Positions 6,811 through 14,817 of a stretch of DNA of 23,074 nt are shown here, piece after piece. The stretch covers positions 1 to 23,074 of the forward strand of contig CAVKWQ010000025.1 in assembly GCA_963660385.1 (NCBI GenBank), written 5' to 3'. The first letter of the stretch is position 1. Each line of letters begins with the position of its first letter. This stretch comes from Avelusimicrobium sp963660385. GTDB lineage: Bacteria > Elusimicrobiota > Elusimicrobia > Elusimicrobiales > Elusimicrobiaceae. Under the pieces are notes generated by a model, which did no database searches, was not told the origin of the DNA, and saw only the letters and a program-made list of their open reading frames with translations. The translations under genes were made by a program, and so were the position numbers.

Positions 6811-8760
6811 ATGAGCGTGCTACTGCGTAAGTCTTCCCGCCCGGTTTCGGCGGCGCTTTCGGTGCCGTCTAAGGCTTACACATACCGTTTTTTCTTATCC
6901 GCCTGCTTTTTAGTGCTTATTTTGTTTTCGCTCACGTTCCGCCACGCGGACGTGGGCATTTTTATTTTGTGTTTGATGAACTATCTGTTTTGCGCGGACG
7001 TATTTTTACGCACAGCGCTAAAAGATATTTGGGATGGGCGGATTTCTTGGGCGGTTTTGGCGGCAGTTTGTACCACTTCCGGACTGTTGTATTCAGCATT
7101 AAATGTATTTTTGACGGTTCCGCTTTTTGGCCCGGTGCCGGATTTGTACTTATATACCTCGCTTTTTATCACATTATCCTTATGGGCGGAACGCCGCTTG
7201 GTAAAAGAAAAGGAACGCTCCCGCGTGTTTGTTAAAAAACTGGACGATTTTTTGCCCAAATCGGGCCGTTTGTGCGTGGGGCGCAGTTTCAAAAAAGTCT
7301 TTGCGGGGGAACTGAAAAAGGGCGACCTGATTTTCGTAAAACCCGGCGAACGCTTGCCCGCGGACGGAGTGGTCAAACAAGGCAAAACCTCTATTGACGA
7401 GCAATTAATTACAGGCAATATGTTGCCCACGTCCAAAAATGTGGGTAGCCGCGTATTTGCGGGTACGCTTAATAAATCAGCGGAAATTTATGTAGAAGTT
7501 ACCGAGGTTTTAGCCGCTTCCGCGTTAATGAGCGTTGTATCTGCCATAAAAAAGAGCGAACTTGCGCGTAGCGGTTTTAAAAGTGCGCTGGACGGCTTTG
7601 CCTGCTGGGTGTTGCCGTTTGCCGTACTGTTGGCGGCGGGGGCTTATGCGGGCGTGCTTTATACAAAAGGCACCAGTGAGTGGTTTTTGTATTTAGGGGT
7701 TCTTTTGTTTGTGCTGGCGGTTGCTTGCCCGGCCGCGCTGGTATTTGCGGCGGTTTCCCCGGCTTTTTTTGCCCGCAGCGGCGCGCGCACGAAAAAAATC
7801 AAATTGCAAAATATTTATGCCTTGGACGAAATTGTCCGCGCCGATACCGTATTTTTTGATAAAACGGGCACGCTTACTTATGGGGAATTGCGGGTGTCGG
7901 GTATTTATCCGGCTAAAAAGGTTTCCCAGCGCCAGTTGTTGGAAACGGTCGCTACCGCCGAGCAACTGGTGGACGGCCCGTTTGCCGATGCCGTAACCGC
8001 GTGCGCCAAGGAGCACAAAACCGCGCCCAAGCCGCTTTTGTGCTTTGATGTCCTGCCCGCCCTGGGCGTATCGGCCACCAGCGGCGAGGATAAAATTTTG
8101 GCAGGCCGGACCCAATGGTTGGAGGAGCAAAACATTAAAACGGCGGCCAAAATCGCCCGTGCGGACGAAGCCGTCATTTGCGTAGCCAAAAACGGCAAAT
8201 ATATGGGATATTTAACGCTGGCCGATGAACTGCGCCCGGGAGCCAAAGAACTCGTTTCTTTCTTAAAATCACTTGGCAAAGAGGTTATTTTGGTATCCGG
8301 GGATAACGAATCGTCCGTTGCCACTATTGCCAAAGAGGCGGGCATTGAAAAAGTAAACGCCAATGTACTGCCCAAAACCAAGGCGGAAATTATCTCCAAC
8401 TTGCGCGCCTTGGGCAAGCGCGTGCTGATGGTGGGGGACGGTTTTAACGATATTATTGCCTTACTGCGGGCCGATGCGGGGGTGGTTTATGCGTCGGGCC
8501 GTAACGTATATAACAACTGGGTGGACGTACTAATTAAAAGCCGGGACTTGTACCCGGTGGCCGATTTATTTAAAATGAATAAGAAGTTGCACCGGATTAT
8601 AACGGTTAATGTATTGCTGGCCGTACTGATTACGTTTGCAGGCTGTGCGGGGCTGGTGTGGTTTATGCCCCAAGCCGGGTGGACGTGGATTGTCGGGGGC
8701 GCGTTGGCCGTGGCCGGGCTCGTCTTTTTAAATTCAACAAGGATGCTTAACATAAAATGA
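6811..8760 (+). CDS. P1B-like P-type ATPase with altered signature motifs
   Basis: A 649-residue membrane protein with the P1B layout: four N-terminal membrane helices (about 26-125), an actuator domain, two helices including the ion-site helix (about 263-315), a phosphorylation/nucleotide domain, and two C-terminal helices (about 596-643). There is no N-terminal HMA metal-binding domain. The phosphorylation motif FDKTGTLT (D350) and the hinge GDGFND (542-547) are intact. Three normally conserved points differ. The actuator TGE is TGN (201-203). The ion-site CPC is CPA (C306, P307, A308). The P1B His-Pro dipeptide is replaced by Gly-Pro (389-390). The usual conserved residues of the last membrane helices are not recognised. 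Transported ion, direction and even turnover are therefore uncertain. The ribosome site is weak, and the stop overlaps queF (ATGA). Confidence 0.88.
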   Translation: MSVLLRKSSRPVSAALSVPSKAYTYRFFLSACFLVLILFSLTFRHADVGIFILCLMNYLFCADVFLRTALKDIWDGRISWAVLAAVCTTSGLLYSALNVFLTVPLFGPVPDLYLYTSLFITLSLWAERRLVKEKERSRVFVKKLDDFLPKSGRLCVGRSFKKVFAGELKKGDLIFVKPGERLPADGVVKQGKTSIDEQLITGNMLPTSKNVGSRVFAGTLNKSAEIYVEVTEVLAASALMSVVSAIKKSELARSGFKSALDGFACWVLPFAVLLAAGAYAGVLYTKGTSEWFLYLGVLLFVLAVACPAALVFAAVSPAFFARSGARTKKIKLQNIYALDEIVRADTVFFDKTGTLTYGELRVSGIYPAKKVSQRQLLETVATAEQLVDGPFADAVTACAKEHKTAPKPLLCFDVLPALGVSATSGEDKILAGRTQWLEEQNIKTAAKIARADEAVICVAKNGKYMGYLTLADELRPGAKELVSFLKSLGKEVILVSGDNESSVATIAKEAGIEKVNANVLPKTKAEIISNLRALGKRVLMVGDGFNDIIALLRADAGVVYASGRNVYNNWVDVLIKSRDLYPVADLFKMNKKLHRIITVNVLLAVLITFAGCAGLVWFMPQAGWTWIVGGALAVAGLVFLNSTRMLNIK

Positions 8761-9173
8761 CACATACTAACGATATTGACTTTGGTTACACTACTGCACA
8801 CGCCCGCAAAAATGCGGATGCCGTTTTGCCGGAAATCCAATGCTGGCCCAACCAGTATAAGCGCGATTACGACATTAAAATTGAATTGCCGGAATTTACT
8901 TCGGTCTGCCCCAAAACGGGCTTGCCGGACTTTGGCGTAATTACGATTGAATACATCCCGGACGAACTGTGCCTGGAACTCAAATCCCTTAAATATTATT
9001 TGTTGGAATACCGCGATATGGGTATTTTTATGGAAAACACCGCCAATAAAATTTTGGATGATGTGGTAAAGGCCTGCAAACCGAAAAAAGCCACCGTTAC
9101 CGGCGTGTTTACGCCCCGCGGCGGCCTGCGCTCCGTAATTACGGCGCACTACGAGAAGAAAAATGAAAAATAA
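8757..9173 (+). CDS. queF: NADPH-dependent 7-cyano-7-deazaguanine reductase, short (type I) form
   Basis: A 138-residue cytoplasmic enzyme of the tunnelling (T-fold) family that reduces preQ0 to preQ1 in queuosine biosynthesis. The catalytic cysteine is C51 (FTSVCPKTGLPDFG) and the partner aspartate is D58, at the same spacing as C55/D62 in B. subtilis QueF. The family motif LELKSLKYY, which positions NADPH, is followed by EYRD. Length fits the unimodular type. Its start overlaps the ATPase stop by 4 nt. No other queuosine gene is in the window, so the pathway must be encoded elsewhere or preQ0 may be imported. Confidence 0.95.
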   Translation: MTHTNDIDFGYTTAHARKNADAVLPEIQCWPNQYKRDYDIKIELPEFTSVCPKTGLPDFGVITIEYIPDELCLELKSLKYYLLEYRDMGIFMENTANKILDDVVKACKPKKATVTGVFTPRGGLRSVITAHYEKKNEK

Positions 9174-9885
9174 ACGCAATATCCATTTGGCTTGCGCGTT
9201 TGTGCTGGTGTTTTTGGCCGGTGTGGCGTGTATGCGCGTGTGGGATTCCTTCCGTATGCCGGAGCCGGAGTTAGCCGAGGTGCCGGGCAGCAGTTCGCTA
9301 CTCTTGGTCAACTTGGCGGACCCCACCGGGCCTGCTGACTTGCCGGGCGAGGACGAGCCCCCGCAGGACTATAAGGACGCTTCCACCGTGCCCAGCCATT
9401 TGCCCAATATCAAAATGCAAGGCGTGGAAAAAATCACCTTTCTGCCCGCAAACAACCAGCAGGAAGAGGAAGAAAACACGCCAAAAACGCCCAAATCGCC
9501 CGTTAATTTGGGCTCTGCGGACCACATAGCCCCCAACGCTACCACTCCCCAGCAAATGCCGGAGGAAGAGAGCAAAATCTCTATGATTAGCGTGCCGGTG
9601 CAGGTGCGCGTAATCAAAACGCCGGACGAATACAAAGCCTTTAAGCGCGTGGCGCGCGGCAAATACCCGCAGGCCAACTTCGCCAAGGATAACATTATTA
9701 CGTTGGAATCTACCGGGAATTGGCCCGATAAGGTGTTTGAAATCCAAGATGTGGTGGAGCAAGACGGCAAAATGGTGGTGCTGTACCGCGTAAATATTTT
9801 TGGTATGGATAAAAAGACCAATACCCACAGCGTGGTGCGCGTAGCCAAGCGAAACTTGCCCGTAGAACTCAAACAAGTTTTATAA
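9163..9885 (+). CDS. membrane-anchored protein of unknown function with a C-terminal beta-rich domain
   Basis: A 240-residue protein with one N-terminal membrane segment (about residues 8-24), then a low-complexity Pro/Glu/Gln/Thr-rich stretch (about 35-140), and a compact C-terminal region (about 145-240) of alternating strands containing ITLESTGNWPDKVFEIQ and HSVVRVAKRNLPV. The pattern is that of a tether carrying a small extracytoplasmic domain. The C-terminal part faintly recalls the PrcB-type fold, but I cannot support that. The ATG overlaps queF by 11 nt, with GAGAAGA upstream. This places it in the same operon. Confidence 0.8.
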   Translation: MKNKRNIHLACAFVLVFLAGVACMRVWDSFRMPEPELAEVPGSSSLLLVNLADPTGPADLPGEDEPPQDYKDASTVPSHLPNIKMQGVEKITFLPANNQQEEEENTPKTPKSPVNLGSADHIAPNATTPQQMPEEESKISMISVPVQVRVIKTPDEYKAFKRVARGKYPQANFAKDNIITLESTGNWPDKVFEIQDVVEQDGKMVVLYRVNIFGMDKKTNTHSVVRVAKRNLPVELKQVL

Positions 9886-9913
9886 ACGGACCGGGCCATA
9901 AGGTAACCTTTAA

Positions 9914-10366
9914 ATGATGAAAAAATTCCTTCAAAAAAAATGGGTGCAAATTCTTATTGGCCTAGTCAGTTGGGTTGTTTTGGTTTGGATTTGCTGGCGG
10001 TGGGGGCTTTTCCTGTTAAAACTCCCTGTGCGTTTGTACTTTTGGCTTTGGGGCAGTATGCTGGCCGGGCAAATGTCCTTGTGGGTTTTTATTCCCGCCG
10101 CCATAGGTGTATGGCTTGTTTGGTTTATATGTTTCTTCTTACCCGTGCCTATTTTGCGCGCTTTTCCCAGCAATTTTGCAGGCGTAGTTGGTTGTGTGCT
10201 GGCGGCGTGCGTGGGGCTGGTAGAGGTAGCCGCGCTTGTCTATCCGTGGACGTTGTCTCCCTATACTTGGCCGACGGTAGTGGCGCGGATTTTGTGGACT
10301 TGGTCTGTCTGCTGCGGCACCATTTGGGCGATTCTAATGCTGGTATTAGGCACAAGCCAAAGATAA
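9914..10366 (+). CDS. small Trp-rich integral membrane protein of unknown function
   Basis: A 150-residue protein with about four membrane helices (roughly 10-32, 42-70, 86-110 and 120-145), many tryptophans, and a basic N-terminus (MMKKFLQKK). No family is recognised. It starts at ATG 9914 or at the directly following ATG 9917, with AAGG at 9900-9903 upstream. It follows the anchored protein after a 28-nt gap and is probably the last gene of the ileS run. A strong plus-strand terminator is not obvious after it, because the hairpin at 10387-10409 has its T-run on the other strand. Confidence 0.75.
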   Translation: MMKKFLQKKWVQILIGLVSWVVLVWICWRWGLFLLKLPVRLYFWLWGSMLAGQMSLWVFIPAAIGVWLVWFICFFLPVPILRAFPSNFAGVVGCVLAACVGLVEVAALVYPWTLSPYTWPTVVARILWTWSVCCGTIWAILMLVLGTSQR

Positions 10367-10380
10367 GACCGTTTTGTTAG

Positions 10381-10409
10381 AAAAAAAGCCCCCGGCAAAA
10401 CCGGGGGCT
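10381..10409 (-). terminator. rho-independent terminator of the HU gene
   Basis: A stem with arms AGCCCCCGG (10387-10395) and CCGGGGGCT (10401-10409) and a 5-nt loop. Read on the minus strand it is followed by seven T residues (A-run 10381-10387 on plus), a classic terminator 17 nt after the HU stop. In the plus direction the following bases (CTTCATATT) give only a weak T-run, so it may also partly stop the ileS operon. Confidence 0.9.
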
Positions 10410-10425
10410 CTTCATATTAGGAAAA

Positions 10426-10689
10426 CTATTTCTTTAAAATGTTTTCGGAGGGTTTAAAGCGTACCTTTTCCTTGGCGGGTACTTGCACCTTGTCGCCCGT
10501 TTTGGGGTTGCGGCGGGTAACGGGGCGGGCGGTTTTTAAGTGGAAGGAGCCGAAATTGCTGATAACCACTTTGCCGTCGCGCTTTAAACCGTGCTTGATA
10601 ATTTCAAATACTTTATCCACGGACATTTTGGCTTGCTTTTTGTCCAAAACGTGCCGGGTGAGATGTCTGATTACGTCGTCCTTATTCAT
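10426..10689 (-). CDS. HU/IHF-family DNA-binding protein
   Basis: An 87-residue nucleoid protein. Two N-terminal helices (MNKDDVIRHL...) provide the dimer core, followed by VVISNFGSFHLK, the beta arm RRNPKTG with the intercalating proline, and KEKVRFKPS at the end. These are the hallmarks of the HU/IHF family, which bends DNA as a dimer. The start at 10689 was chosen over the ORF start 33 nt upstream because the family begins MNK(D/E)D(L/V)I. An AGGACAGGA tract lies just before it. Whether it is HU (homodimer) or an IHF-like subunit cannot be told from the sequence. Confidence 0.95.
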   Translation of the reverse strand: MNKDDVIRHLTRHVLDKKQAKMSVDKVFEIIKHGLKRDGKVVISNFGSFHLKTARPVTRRNPKTGDKVQVPAKEKVRFKPSENILKK

Positions 10690-10731
10690 ATCCTGTCCTG
10701 TCTTTCGCCGGGTGAAACCCAAGCGGTAAAA

Positions 10732-11736
10732 TTATTTATTGCCCCGGTTGGTAAATCCCATAGCGTGTAAAAGCACCCACGGTTTTTTGCCTTCGCAGAC
10801 AATCTTCCAAATAGCGTCCACGATAGGGGTTTTTAAATTGTTTTTGCGCGCAATGTCGTACACGCTTTGCACGGAGTTCACGCCTTCGGCAATGGTGCCC
10901 ACTTCCTTTTTGGCTTCCTCTAAGGATAAGCCAGAGCCCAGTTTTTCGCCCAAGCGGCGGTTGCGGGAAATGGCGGACATACCCGTCAAAATGGCGTCGC
11001 CAAAACCAGCCAAACTGTAAACCGTGTTGGACTGCCCTCCTTGGCTGGTAATAATATCGTTCATTTCCTGCAAGGCCTGCGTGATAAGGGCCGCTTTTGC
11101 GTTGGCCCCGTCGCCGATACCGTCAATTACGCCGCAGCCGATAGCGAGCACGTTTTTAATGCCGCCGCCGTATTCCACCCCGCGCCTATCGGCGGACGGC
11201 ACCACAATAATCGGGTCCCCGCTCATTACGTCGCGGATTTCGTCCACCAGCGCCGGGTCCTTTCCGGCCAGCATAATTTTGGTCGGCACGTCCTGCGCCA
11301 CTTCCAGCGCAAAACTCGGGCCGGAGAACGCCAAGGCTTTGTCCTTTAATTGCGGCAGTTCTTCTTCAATCAGTTCGCAAATCGTTTTAAAGGATTTGTC
11401 TTCAATACCTTTGGAAGCGCTTACCACAGGCACTACGCGCCCGTTTAAAAGCGGTTTTAACTGTTCACGGCAGAAAGAGCGGATAGCCTTGGACGAAATG
11501 ACGAAAATCATCAAATCGGTATCCTTTACGGCTTCGGCCACGTCGCCCGTTAAGCGGATGTTGTCGTGAATTTTAAAATTAGGGATATTGGGGTGTCTGC
11601 CCATTGTTTTAAGAACATTTAACAACTGCTCATTGTATTCCCACAGGCTGACATTGTACCCTTTGCGCGCGAGGTGCTGGGCAATTACGCTGCCCCAAAT
11701 ACCCGCGCCGAAAACGGTAATTTTATTTATGTTCAT
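10732..11736 (-). CDS. gpsA: NAD(P)H-dependent glycerol-3-phosphate dehydrogenase
   Basis: A 334-residue cytoplasmic enzyme that reduces dihydroxyacetone phosphate to sn-glycerol 3-phosphate for phospholipid synthesis. The Rossmann motif is GAGIWG (10-15). Active-site lysines correspond to K109 (SASKGIE) and K194 (GGIKNVLAIG). The conserved SGPSFALEV (138-146) and a C-terminal NRR...GEKL segment are present. The start at 11736 (MNINKITVFGAG) is preferred to an upstream in-frame ATG, because the family begins directly before the nucleotide motif. The ribosome site is weak (AAAGAGAAAAGAAA). It overlaps the end of plsY by 14 nt, so translation is likely coupled. The two enzymes make and acylate the same metabolite. 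Confidence 0.97.
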   Translation of the reverse strand: MNINKITVFGAGIWGSVIAQHLARKGYNVSLWEYNEQLLNVLKTMGRHPNIPNFKIHDNIRLTGDVAEAVKDTDLMIFVISSKAIRSFCREQLKPLLNGRVVPVVSASKGIEDKSFKTICELIEEELPQLKDKALAFSGPSFALEVAQDVPTKIMLAGKDPALVDEIRDVMSGDPIIVVPSADRRGVEYGGGIKNVLAIGCGVIDGIGDGANAKAALITQALQEMNDIITSQGGQSNTVYSLAGFGDAILTGMSAISRNRRLGEKLGSGLSLEEAKKEVGTIAEGVNSVQSVYDIARKNNLKTPIVDAIWKIVCEGKKPWVLLHAMGFTNRGNK

Positions 11737-12352
11737 TTTCTTTTCTCTTTTTGGCGCCGTCTTCAAATTTTAATTCCTTTTGTTGGAGCAGGCGTTTGAT
11801 GTTGGGAACGTGCTTGTAAATGACCAGCGCGCTGACGGCGGTTACCATTAAATTAACGGACAGCGGATGATTGCCGATAAGAAAACTGCACACAGGCAAA
11901 ACCACGCACGCGCAGATAGAGCCGATAGAAATGCGGCCCCACAACGCTACGCACACCACGAACGACGCAAACGCAATCGCCGTAGGGATAGGCAATAAGG
12001 CGGCAAATACGCCCGCCGAGGTGGCTACGCCTTTTCCGCCGCGGAATTTTAAATAAATCGTCCACATATGGCCCAAAATGGCAATTACGCCGCACGCAAT
12101 GGCTACCCAGTAGTTATCCGGGCAGAAATGGCGAGCCAAGCACACCGGGATAAAACCCTTTAAGCCGTCAATTAAAAACGTGCTGATACCCGCCCATTTG
12201 CCTACAATGCGGTACACATTGGCCGCGCCGGGGTTGCCGGAGCCGTGCTGGCGGATATCAATACCCATAACGTGTTTGGCAATCATATAGCCGGTCGGGA
12301 CGGACCCGAGTAAGTAACTAAACAAAACGAGGATAGTAATTGTAGTAATCAT
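11723..12352 (-). CDS. plsY: glycerol-3-phosphate acyltransferase PlsY
   Basis: A 209-residue membrane acyltransferase using acyl-phosphate to acylate glycerol 3-phosphate into lysophosphatidic acid. The three conserved loops are GSVPTGY, GSGNPGAANVYR and FRGGKGVATSAG. Several membrane helices and a charged C-terminal tail (KKRKENEHK) are seen. I place the start at 12352 (MITTITILV) rather than 12361. The 12361 ATG lies inside a perfect TATAAT (12360-12365, minus strand), and the shorter N-terminus fits the family. There is no clear Shine-Dalgarno before 12352, and the -10 box ends 7 nt upstream, so the transcript may be leaderless. It overlaps gpsA. Confidence 0.93.
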   Translation of the reverse strand: MITTITILVLFSYLLGSVPTGYMIAKHVMGIDIRQHGSGNPGAANVYRIVGKWAGISTFLIDGLKGFIPVCLARHFCPDNYWVAIACGVIAILGHMWTIYLKFRGGKGVATSAGVFAALLPIPTAIAFASFVVCVALWGRISIGSICACVVLPVCSFLIGNHPLSVNLMVTAVSALVIYKHVPNIKRLLQQKELKFEDGAKKRKENEHK

Positions 12353-12359
12353 ATATCTC

Positions 12360-12365
12360 ATTATA
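12360..12365 (-). promoter_or_regulatory. -10 box for plsY-gpsA
   Basis: TATAAT on the minus strand, followed by GAGATAT and ATG (12352). The distance puts +1 at or within 1-2 nt of the start codon. No good -35 hexamer is seen at 16-18 nt. Confidence 0.5.
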
Positions 12366-12395
12366 TTAAATTTAGGGGCCTTATTTGCGGTTTCG

Positions 12396-12425
12396 TTGGT
12401 ATTTTAAAGGTTTTTTATATATACT
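12396..12425 (+). promoter_or_regulatory. promoter of the secreted protease gene
   Basis: TTGGTA (12396-12401) and TATACT (12420-12425) with an 18-nt spacer. The -10 ends 6 nt before the ATG at 12432, which has no Shine-Dalgarno. It is back to back with the plsY promoter within a 79-nt divergent gap. Confidence 0.5.
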
Positions 12426-12431
12426 AACAAT

Positions 12432-13583
12432 ATGAAAAAACTCCGTTTTTATCTTTTGGTGATACTCCTTTTGGGGGGAACTTGCGCTTTTGCGCAGGAC
12501 GCGTTTGACTATGCCCAAAAGGAATATGAACTCACGTTTACCGTGCGGGGCAAAACGCAAACCGTGTCTTGCCAGGCGGTTCGCTTCCATAAAAATTGGT
12601 TTTTGACGGCGGCCCATTGCGTAAGCCCGTGCAAAAATTATTCGTGCCAAATGCGTATGTGGCTGGCGGTTGGTCCGGCGCGTGCGGCGGCGTTGCTCTC
12701 CCAGAAAAATGTTTTCATCCCGGAAGAATACCAAGACGAATACACCCTTCCGTCCGGCGTACAGCCCAAGCGCGGGGAACTGCCCGCGTGGGATATGGCG
12801 CTTATTTATTTTAACACCCGCCAGGCGCAATACGCCTACTACGATGCGTACGGCAAAGTAAAGGAAAAGGATTTCCTGCTTTCTTTGGATAAGGCGTTTT
12901 GGGATAAAAAGACGGACGAGGCACTAAAAGAATCCGCCCGCCTGTATGAACAGAGCCGCCAATACGCGGCGGACGGGCAAGCACAAATTGCCCGCCAACT
13001 GACCGAGCAGGCACAGGCGCTGGAAGAGGACGCGGACGAATACCGCGCCGCTGCCGAAGCCGCGCCCTTACTCAAAAAACAATGGGACGGCGCGATGACG
13101 CCGCGTTTGGCCCCGTTGCTTGCGTATAGTGATAAGGACGAGCACTTTTTATTAAGCAATATTTTGGTGCCGCGCTGGACCCGCGGTGCGTTTGAAATGC
13201 TATCCTCGCCCAGGCAGATTTTGTACTTTGGCGATAACGCCGCGCCGTGGCTTTCGGCCGGGTTTGGCGTAGAGAGAGGTAACTCTGGGGGCGGGGTGTT
13301 TTTACCCGTATATAATGGCGGCAAAAAGCGTGCGTCCGGCCTGGTGGGCATTGTGTCTGCCAAGTCTTTAAACCAACTGCCCGAAGCCGCCCGCAAACGC
13401 TACGCGCTATACGGAAGTGAAATCTTTTTGTTTAACGGGTTTAGCGAAAGTACGACCTTGGGATTTATCCGGCGGGTATTAACCGAATACCGCGATACGC
13501 CCAATGTGCAGCCGTTGGAAAGTTACGGCCAGTTAAAAGAGGTCGTCAAAAAGGCGGCCCCCAAAACCGCTAAAAAGAAGTAA
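12432..13583 (+). CDS. secreted trypsin-like (S1 family) serine protease with a helical insertion
   Basis: A 383-residue protein with a signal peptide (cleavage expected after AFA, residue 21). The chymotrypsin-fold triad is visible: H62 in FLTAAHC, D121 in AWDMALIYF and S285 in RGNSGGGVF. C47 and C63 match the usual disulfide around the histidine, and C67/C72 could form another. Between Asp and Ser there is an unusually long insertion; residues about 140-215 are charged, Ala/Glu/Gln-rich and probably coiled-coil. The C-terminus ends in a Lys-rich tail (KKAAPKTAKKK). It is predicted to act in the periplasm or outside the cell; the substrate is unknown. The last 14 nt overlap the end of the convergent hflX gene. 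Confidence 0.88.
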   Translation: MKKLRFYLLVILLLGGTCAFAQDAFDYAQKEYELTFTVRGKTQTVSCQAVRFHKNWFLTAAHCVSPCKNYSCQMRMWLAVGPARAAALLSQKNVFIPEEYQDEYTLPSGVQPKRGELPAWDMALIYFNTRQAQYAYYDAYGKVKEKDFLLSLDKAFWDKKTDEALKESARLYEQSRQYAADGQAQIARQLTEQAQALEEDADEYRAAAEAAPLLKKQWDGAMTPRLAPLLAYSDKDEHFLLSNILVPRWTRGAFEMLSSPRQILYFGDNAAPWLSAGFGVERGNSGGGVFLPVYNGGKKRASGLVGIVSAKSLNQLPEAARKRYALYGSEIFLFNGFSESTTLGFIRRVLTEYRDTPNVQPLESYGQLKEVVKKAAPKTAKKK

Positions 13584-14814
13584 GTTTTTTTAGGATACTG
13601 TGATAGTTGCCGTCTGTGGCCATAAGGGTTAATTCCAAGGCGCCGGACGGCAATTCTTTTTGCCCGGTAACCAAGGCTTTGCCATAGATAAAACCGATAA
13701 GCCCGCGTGCTTTGGGCTCCAAGGTTAGTCTGCGCAACTTCCAGCGGCGCGCCACATTTTCCTCTACCTTTTCCAACAGTTCGGTAAGCCCCAGTTTGTT
13801 TTCCGCGCTGATAAACACGCCTTGCGGATTTTGCGCTTGGAGCAGGGCCAACCGGGCGGGCGTAAGCAGGTCAATTTTATTAAAAACATCAATAATTGGG
13901 ATAGTCTGCGCGCCCAAGTCGGTAATGATTTGGCGGACGGTGCTGGCTTGCGTGTTGCGGTGGGGGGACGAAGCATCGTGGACGTGCAAAATCACGTCCG
14001 CAAACGAGGTTTCCTCCAAGGTGGCGCGGAAGGAACTTACCAAACTGTGCGGCAACTTTTGGATAAAGCCCACCGTGTCTGTAAACAGCATTTCCCCACC
14101 GGCCGGCATATGCACGCGGCGGGTGGTCGGATCCAAGGTGGCAAAGAGTTTATCGTCCGCATACACCGCATTTTGGCGCGTGAGCACATTTAAAAGAGTG
14201 CTTTTGCCCGCGTTCGTGTAGCCCACAATGGCAATTTGCGGCAGGGGAATTTGTGTGCGGCGTTCACGGCGCAGACCGCGTTCTTTTTTTACCTGTTCAA
14301 TTTCCTTTTCCAGTTTGCTGATACGCAGGCGCAGGCGGCGTTTGTCGTATTCCAGTTTGGTTTCGCCCGGGCCGCGCAGGCCGATACCGCCCTTCTGCTG
14401 CATTAGGGCTGTGCCCTGTCCGCCAAGGCGCGGAAGCAAATATTTTAATTGCGCCAGTTCCACCTGCAATTTGCCCTCTTGCGTGCGGGCGCGCTGGGCG
14501 AAGATATCCAAAATTAAGCGTGTGCGGTCAATGACCTTGGCGGGGATGACCTCTTCCAAATTTTTTTGCTGGGCGGGAGAAATTTCATCGTCAAAAATGA
14601 CCGTTTGCGCGTTTGTCAGGCGGACCGTTTTGGCGATTTCTTCCATTTTGCCGCTGCCGATAAGCGTGGCCGAGTTAAAGGTTTGGACGCGGATTTGAAA
14701 GGTGTGCACTACCGTTCCGCCCGCTGTGTGGGCGAGACGTTTTAATTCTTCCAGCGAAGAGGTATCGTACGGGGCGGTTTTTAGGGTTACGCCCGCCAAA
14801 ATGACGTTTTCCAT
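13570..14814 (-). CDS. hflX: ribosome-associated GTPase HflX
   Basis: A 414-residue GTPase that binds the 50S subunit and splits stalled or hibernating ribosomes in known homologues. It has an N-terminal HflX domain (about 20-130, including GSGKMEEI and DEISPAQQKNLE), a coiled linker with GGIGLRGPGETKLE (142-154) and a G domain. G-domain motifs are G1 GYTNAGKS (198-205), G3 DTVGF (246-250), G4 NKID (312-315) and a G5-like SAENK. A C-terminal domain follows. The start at 14814 lies 3 nt after the ruvC stop; no strong ribosome site is seen, so it may depend on coupling. The tail overlaps the convergent protease gene. Confidence 0.96.
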   Translation of the reverse strand: MENVILAGVTLKTAPYDTSSLEELKRLAHTAGGTVVHTFQIRVQTFNSATLIGSGKMEEIAKTVRLTNAQTVIFDDEISPAQQKNLEEVIPAKVIDRTRLILDIFAQRARTQEGKLQVELAQLKYLLPRLGGQGTALMQQKGGIGLRGPGETKLEYDKRRLRLRISKLEKEIEQVKKERGLRRERRTQIPLPQIAIVGYTNAGKSTLLNVLTRQNAVYADDKLFATLDPTTRRVHMPAGGEMLFTDTVGFIQKLPHSLVSSFRATLEETSFADVILHVHDASSPHRNTQASTVRQIITDLGAQTIPIIDVFNKIDLLTPARLALLQAQNPQGVFISAENKLGLTELLEKVEENVARRWKLRRLTLEPKARGLIGFIYGKALVTGQKELPSGALELTLMATDGNYHSILKKLTSF

Positions 14815-14817
14815 AAA

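Noticed and set aside
9900..9910. AAGGTAACCTT palindrome before the Trp-rich membrane protein gene
   Set aside because: The loop would be 1 nt, so it cannot form a hairpin; AAGG is better explained as the ribosome site.
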